Assembly (NCBI GenBank): GCA_012295275.1
Contig: CM022677.1
Span: 24,743,500 to 24,763,499, forward strand
From: Chrysomallon squamiferum
Lineage: Eukaryota > Mollusca > Gastropoda > Neomphalida > Peltospiridae
Reading direction: 5' to 3'
Length of the DNA: 20,000 nt
Numbering within the stretch: the first letter of the stretch is position 1; each line of letters starts with the position of its first letter. The notes below the pieces were generated by a model. That model was not told the DNA's origin. It saw only the letters and a program-made list of their open reading frames with translations, and made no database searches. The translations under genes and the position numbers were made by a program. Positions 17,396-20,000 of the stretch are shown piece by piece.

Positions 17396-18085
17396 TACGT
17401 GTTAAAGAATACACATATGCACGCACACACACAGAACATTTATCTCGCCGAATTAATCTGTAGGATGATAAACAATATGCTTAAAGCACAGCAAATTCCA
17501 GTAAAAACGTTTCTGTTTTCTTCACTTCAGTCAGTTCTATATTTCAATATTTCGGCAATTCCGTTTAAGAAACAATTACTTTGGATGGAAGTAAATATCG
17601 TGAAAACTTCTCTACAAGTAGCATATTACAACAATATTGAAATATTTATTTCTGGTTTGACGAAAATATCGTATGGGTCAACTCTACAAACATGATATTA
17701 CAATATCAAGAAATTCCCTTCTCCTTTGAAGAAAATGCCTACAGATATGATGTTAACATAATATCTAAATATCAATGTCCAAATGAAACAGAACTGCATC
17801 TGCAGCAAGTAAGAATTCAACACTACTTTGCACAATCAACTGATTTCCTACACCCATCGATGTCCTTCTACGCACCTATGTTCAGTCGAGGTTATTACGG
17901 AGAGAATAAAAGAAATACTGCTTTTTCTGAAATTTCCAAGAAATTCCTCTTTCCTTGGTGTCCCCAGGATCAAGGAACCAACTATATATTACAGAAGTTC
18001 TCTGTCAACATCAAGTAACTGAACTAAATATTTTATTAGACGATATGTCGGCAGGTATCGTAAATAAATATTTTAATAGTTCACA
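17396..18085 (+). repeat. Block R, longest copy, and spacer motif
   Basis: From about 17550 to 18000 the sequence matches, with many changes, the block at 4985-5350 (reversed), and from 17815 also 11895-12065. Landmarks are TACTTTGCACAATCAACTGA, AGTCGAGGTTATTACGGAGA and AAGAAATTCCTCTTTCCTTG. It ends in the spacer motif TCAAGTAACTGAACTAAATA, with about two minisatellite units up to 18085. Two reading frames of 114 and 108 codons (17351-17695, 17692-18018) cross it but are interrupted in the other copies, so coding is doubtful. Its origin is unknown. Confidence 0.6.
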
Positions 18086-18089
18086 GTGA

Positions 18090-18585
18090 AAAATTATGAA
18101 GATAGTAATGAAGAATTAATTTTAATGCGGGCTACATTCAGGCAATGTATTTAATTTTGTTACCTGTAAATAATGACACATAAATAATAAGAACGATGTC
18201 CTTAGTGCGTGTTAGTAGTGTTGAAATATTATAATTTAGTGAAAGAAACCAAAAATGCAAAGATAGTTCGTTTGACCTGTAGGATCTCCGTTTTGAATTG
18301 TCATCATTTCGCTAAGAGATACATAGATTTGCAATGAATATTGGAAATGAGATACATACTAAATGTCAAATACATATGACATTTTCATTTCATCACTATC
18401 TGATATTTAATGTGAGTGTGTATCTGTGTGCGTATATATACATATATGTATTTGTGTATATAGGTGCATATACGTATATATATTATCTGTATATACATAC
18501 AATACTCAACGGACATACAGTTGTTAGTATACAAGAACATCATTTGAGAAGACAGGACAAAAGGGAAACTTTCACAATTTCAATG
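18090..18585 (+). promoter_or_regulatory. 5' flank and leader of gene B
   Basis: This region is the duplicate of the gene A flank: GGGCTACATTCAGGCAATGT, AATAATGACACATAAATAAT and AATACATATGACATTTTCAT are shared, as is the leader with GAACATCATTTGAGAAGACA. A TATATATATTATCTGTATAT stretch (18475-18494) is the counterpart of the possible TATA element of gene A. The leader frame is open from 18334 in this copy, but A has a stop there, so an upstream start is not favoured. Confidence 0.5.
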
Positions 18586-18643
18586 ATGCTCATTCCTTGG
18601 TGTTTTATTACCTACTCTGTCGTTTTTATAGGAGTCTCTACAG
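18586..18643 (+). CDS. Gene B exon 1: signal peptide
   Basis: The exon encodes Met-Leu-Ile-Pro-Trp-Cys-Phe-Ile-Thr-Tyr-Ser, Val-Val-Phe-Ile-Gly-Val-Ser-Thr, and ends ACAG|GTATTT with 19 codons plus one base, the same length as in A and C. A second in-frame ATG is one codon upstream (18583). It differs from gene A at three residues only. It begins a gene whose third Ig exon must lie beyond the window. Confidence 0.82.
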
Positions 18644-19066
18644 GTATTTTTTTAAACGATTTTAGTATAAATATAATGATAATAAACTACTACTACTACT
18701 AATACTACGTTTACTATTGTTAACACTATTGCTACTGGTATTTCTACTACTAGTACTTATATTGCTAAAATTATTAATAAAAAGAAATAGATCGGAATTA
18801 AGAAGGTAATAATGTAAGACTATTATTATTACAAAGCTAAAATTACTACTATTAGTATGACTATATGAACTACTAATATACCTACTGTTAATAATAAAAC
18901 GCTGTAACTGTTATTATTACTAAAGCTTTTATTACTAGTACGAGTGGTGCTACTTCTAGGAGAGTATTAAAGTACAGTTACTACTACTAATAAATATATA
19001 TATAATTTCTAACATAATAATTATAAATCTTTTTTCCGATTTATTATACTTTGTTTGTTTTTTCAG
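18644..19066 (+). other. Gene B intron 1, degenerate triplets
   Basis: Interrupted ACT/TAC/TAT triplets span about 18680-18990, in the same place as in gene A. It retains the empty site ATAATAATTATAAATC (19014-19029) corresponding to the transposon insertion in gene C. The acceptor is TTTTTTCAG. Confidence 0.7.
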
Positions 19067-19396
19067 GTTTGCACGTAACGATAACGGGTTCAAATTCCTC
19101 TACTCTAGGCGGAAAATATGCGTTAGTTTGTAAAGCGTATCCAGGTATCTTCGTTAAATCCGACATCCTGTTTCAGAGAAAAGATGGAAATACGTTTACA
19201 ACTGTTTGTATAATAAATAAACAGTGCAGAAAGAAATCTGGTAGAAACGGTTATTTCTGCAGATGTGTGATGAACGGAAGAACAATCACACGAACATACA
19301 AAATGTTGATTCTACAGGTAAAGGACATCGATCTTCACATATGGAGATGTCAGATTGGTAAAAATTACAGTACAAATTTTAATATTAGTCTTAACA
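19067..19396 (+). CDS. Gene B exon 2: Ig1-type immunoglobulin domain
   Basis: The 330-bp exon is bounded by TTTTTTCAG and AACA|GTAAGT, phase 1 at both ends. It reads Gly-Leu-His-Val-Thr-Ile-Thr-Gly-Ser, Tyr-Ala-Leu-Val-Cys, Ile-Leu-Phe-Gln-Arg-Lys, Thr-Val-Cys-Ile-Ile-Asn-Lys-Gln-Cys, Tyr-Phe-Cys-Arg-Cys and Ile-Trp-Arg-Cys, with all six cysteines of the family in place and an Asn-Ile-Ser sequon near the end. Compared with A, 23 of 110 residues differ, mainly in the first 62. In several of these positions (Tyr after Lys-Ala, Lys before Gln-Cys, Leu-His before the Trp) it agrees with C on the opposite strand, so the copy looks mosaic. It is intact. The protein role is not known. Confidence 0.87.
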
Positions 19397-19490
19397 GTAA
19401 GTATTTAACATCAATAGAAGTTTATTTTTAGTTTTATTGTATTATATTATATTATGTTATGTTATGTTATGTTATGTTATATTATTTTAT

Positions 19491-19546
<56 letters not shown>

Positions 19547-19797
19547 TTATTATTATTATTAATATTTTGTTTGGTTGACAATTTGTTTTTCGGTAGTTTA
19601 AATAAAGAAAAAATCAGTAAGTAAGTAAATATATAAATAAATAAATACCATTTGATAATTTTAACAATCATTATACTTAGATGATGATAGTAATGACTAT
19701 ACTACTTATTTATTTATTAATTTAAACCGTATTTGTTAATGATCATCATAATAACGTATAATCAATATATTAATTGAAATCGAACTTGGATTTCCAG
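19397..19797 (+). other. Gene B intron 2 with tetranucleotide repeats
   Basis: ATTAT/GTTAT pentamers (about 19437-19485) and TTTA repeats (about 19490-19545) are followed by ATT triplets. From about 19560 the sequence is similar to the end of intron 2 of gene A. The acceptor is GATTTCCAG. Confidence 0.7.
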
Positions 19798-20000
19798 AAT
19801 TAAACCTTCAGATAAAAGGGTTACATGAGGGTGTTGTAGGAAAACCATACACTTTACATTGCTCGGGTGAAATTTCTCAGAGCAATAATTCTACAATGAT
19901 TTTTCAAAGGAAATATGCAGATCAATACACGAGTGTTTGTCAAATTGACAAGACGTGCCTTCAACGAGAGAATACAACGAATTACACCTGTATGTGCTAT
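19798..20000 (+). CDS. Gene B exon 3: Ig2-type domain, cut by window end
   Basis: The first 203 bp of an Ig2 exon are present after TTTCCAG. They encode Leu-Asn-Leu-Gln-Ile-Lys-Gly-Leu-His, Tyr-Thr-Leu-His-Cys, Asn-Asn-Ser-Thr-Met-Ile-Phe-Gln, Val-Cys-Gln-Ile-Asp-Lys-Thr-Cys and Tyr-Thr-Cys-Met-Cys. Only six bases differ from gene A, and 19859-19986 is identical for 128 bp. The rest of the exon, with Trp-Arg-Cys and the donor, lies outside. Confidence 0.85.

Noticed and set aside
17351-18018. Two overlapping ORFs of 114 and 108 codons with an ATGA overlap
   Set aside because: The look of coupled genes is accidental. The block exists at 11895-12065 and 4985-5350 with stops in the matching frame, and no domain is recognised.
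18334-18585. Longer N-terminus for gene B starting at 18334
   Set aside because: Gene A has a stop in the matching upstream frame and gene D shifts frame there; it would also bury the signal peptide inside the protein.

Overview
This window comes from an animal nuclear genome, most likely a lophotrochozoan and perhaps a mollusc. It is very AT-rich and full of trinucleotide, tetranucleotide and homopolymer microsatellites. It holds a decayed Tc1-type transposon, and its genes are split into small exons with GT..AG borders. The mollusc guess rests on the style of the immunoglobulin-like (Ig) domains and the repeats, and is an inference.

The window is a cluster of related genes built from one short signal-peptide exon and Ig exons of three types, here called Ig1, Ig2 and Ig3. 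Each Ig type carries the same six-cysteine pattern: one Cys early, a Cys-x5-Cys pair, a Cys-x-Cys pair and a final Trp-Arg-Cys. Every intron is phase 1, so any Ig exon can be lost or added without breaking the frame. Four gene copies are seen. D (minus, 3231 to 2554) has signal + Ig3 only. C (minus, 10116 to 7155) has signal + Ig1 + Ig2 + Ig3. A (plus, 13885 to 16329) has signal + Ig1 + Ig2 + Ig3. B (plus, from 18586) has signal + Ig1 + Ig2 and runs off the window. D and C point left and A and B point right, so the cluster diverges from a centre near 11-13 kb.

Between the genes lie recurring non-coding modules. These are a 41-bp minisatellite upstream of promoters, a 5' flank, a 3' module found after Ig3 in several units, and a block 'R' of about 170-450 bp near unit ends. 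Three Ig-exon relics (1246-1450, 6915-6977, 12307-12631) show past rearrangement. A Tc1-like element (3347-4467) sits in the 5' flank of D. A 638-bp inverted-repeat element (8979-9616) sits in intron 1 of C, where A and B keep the empty site.

The predicted products are small secreted proteins with one or three Ig domains. No transmembrane exon was recognised. In A, C and D the frame runs past the Ig3 donor position to a nearby stop, so Ig3 may be the last coding exon. The tandem and inverted arrangement, mosaic similarity and exon loss fit a fast-evolving recognition or immune-type family, but that function is inferred from architecture only.
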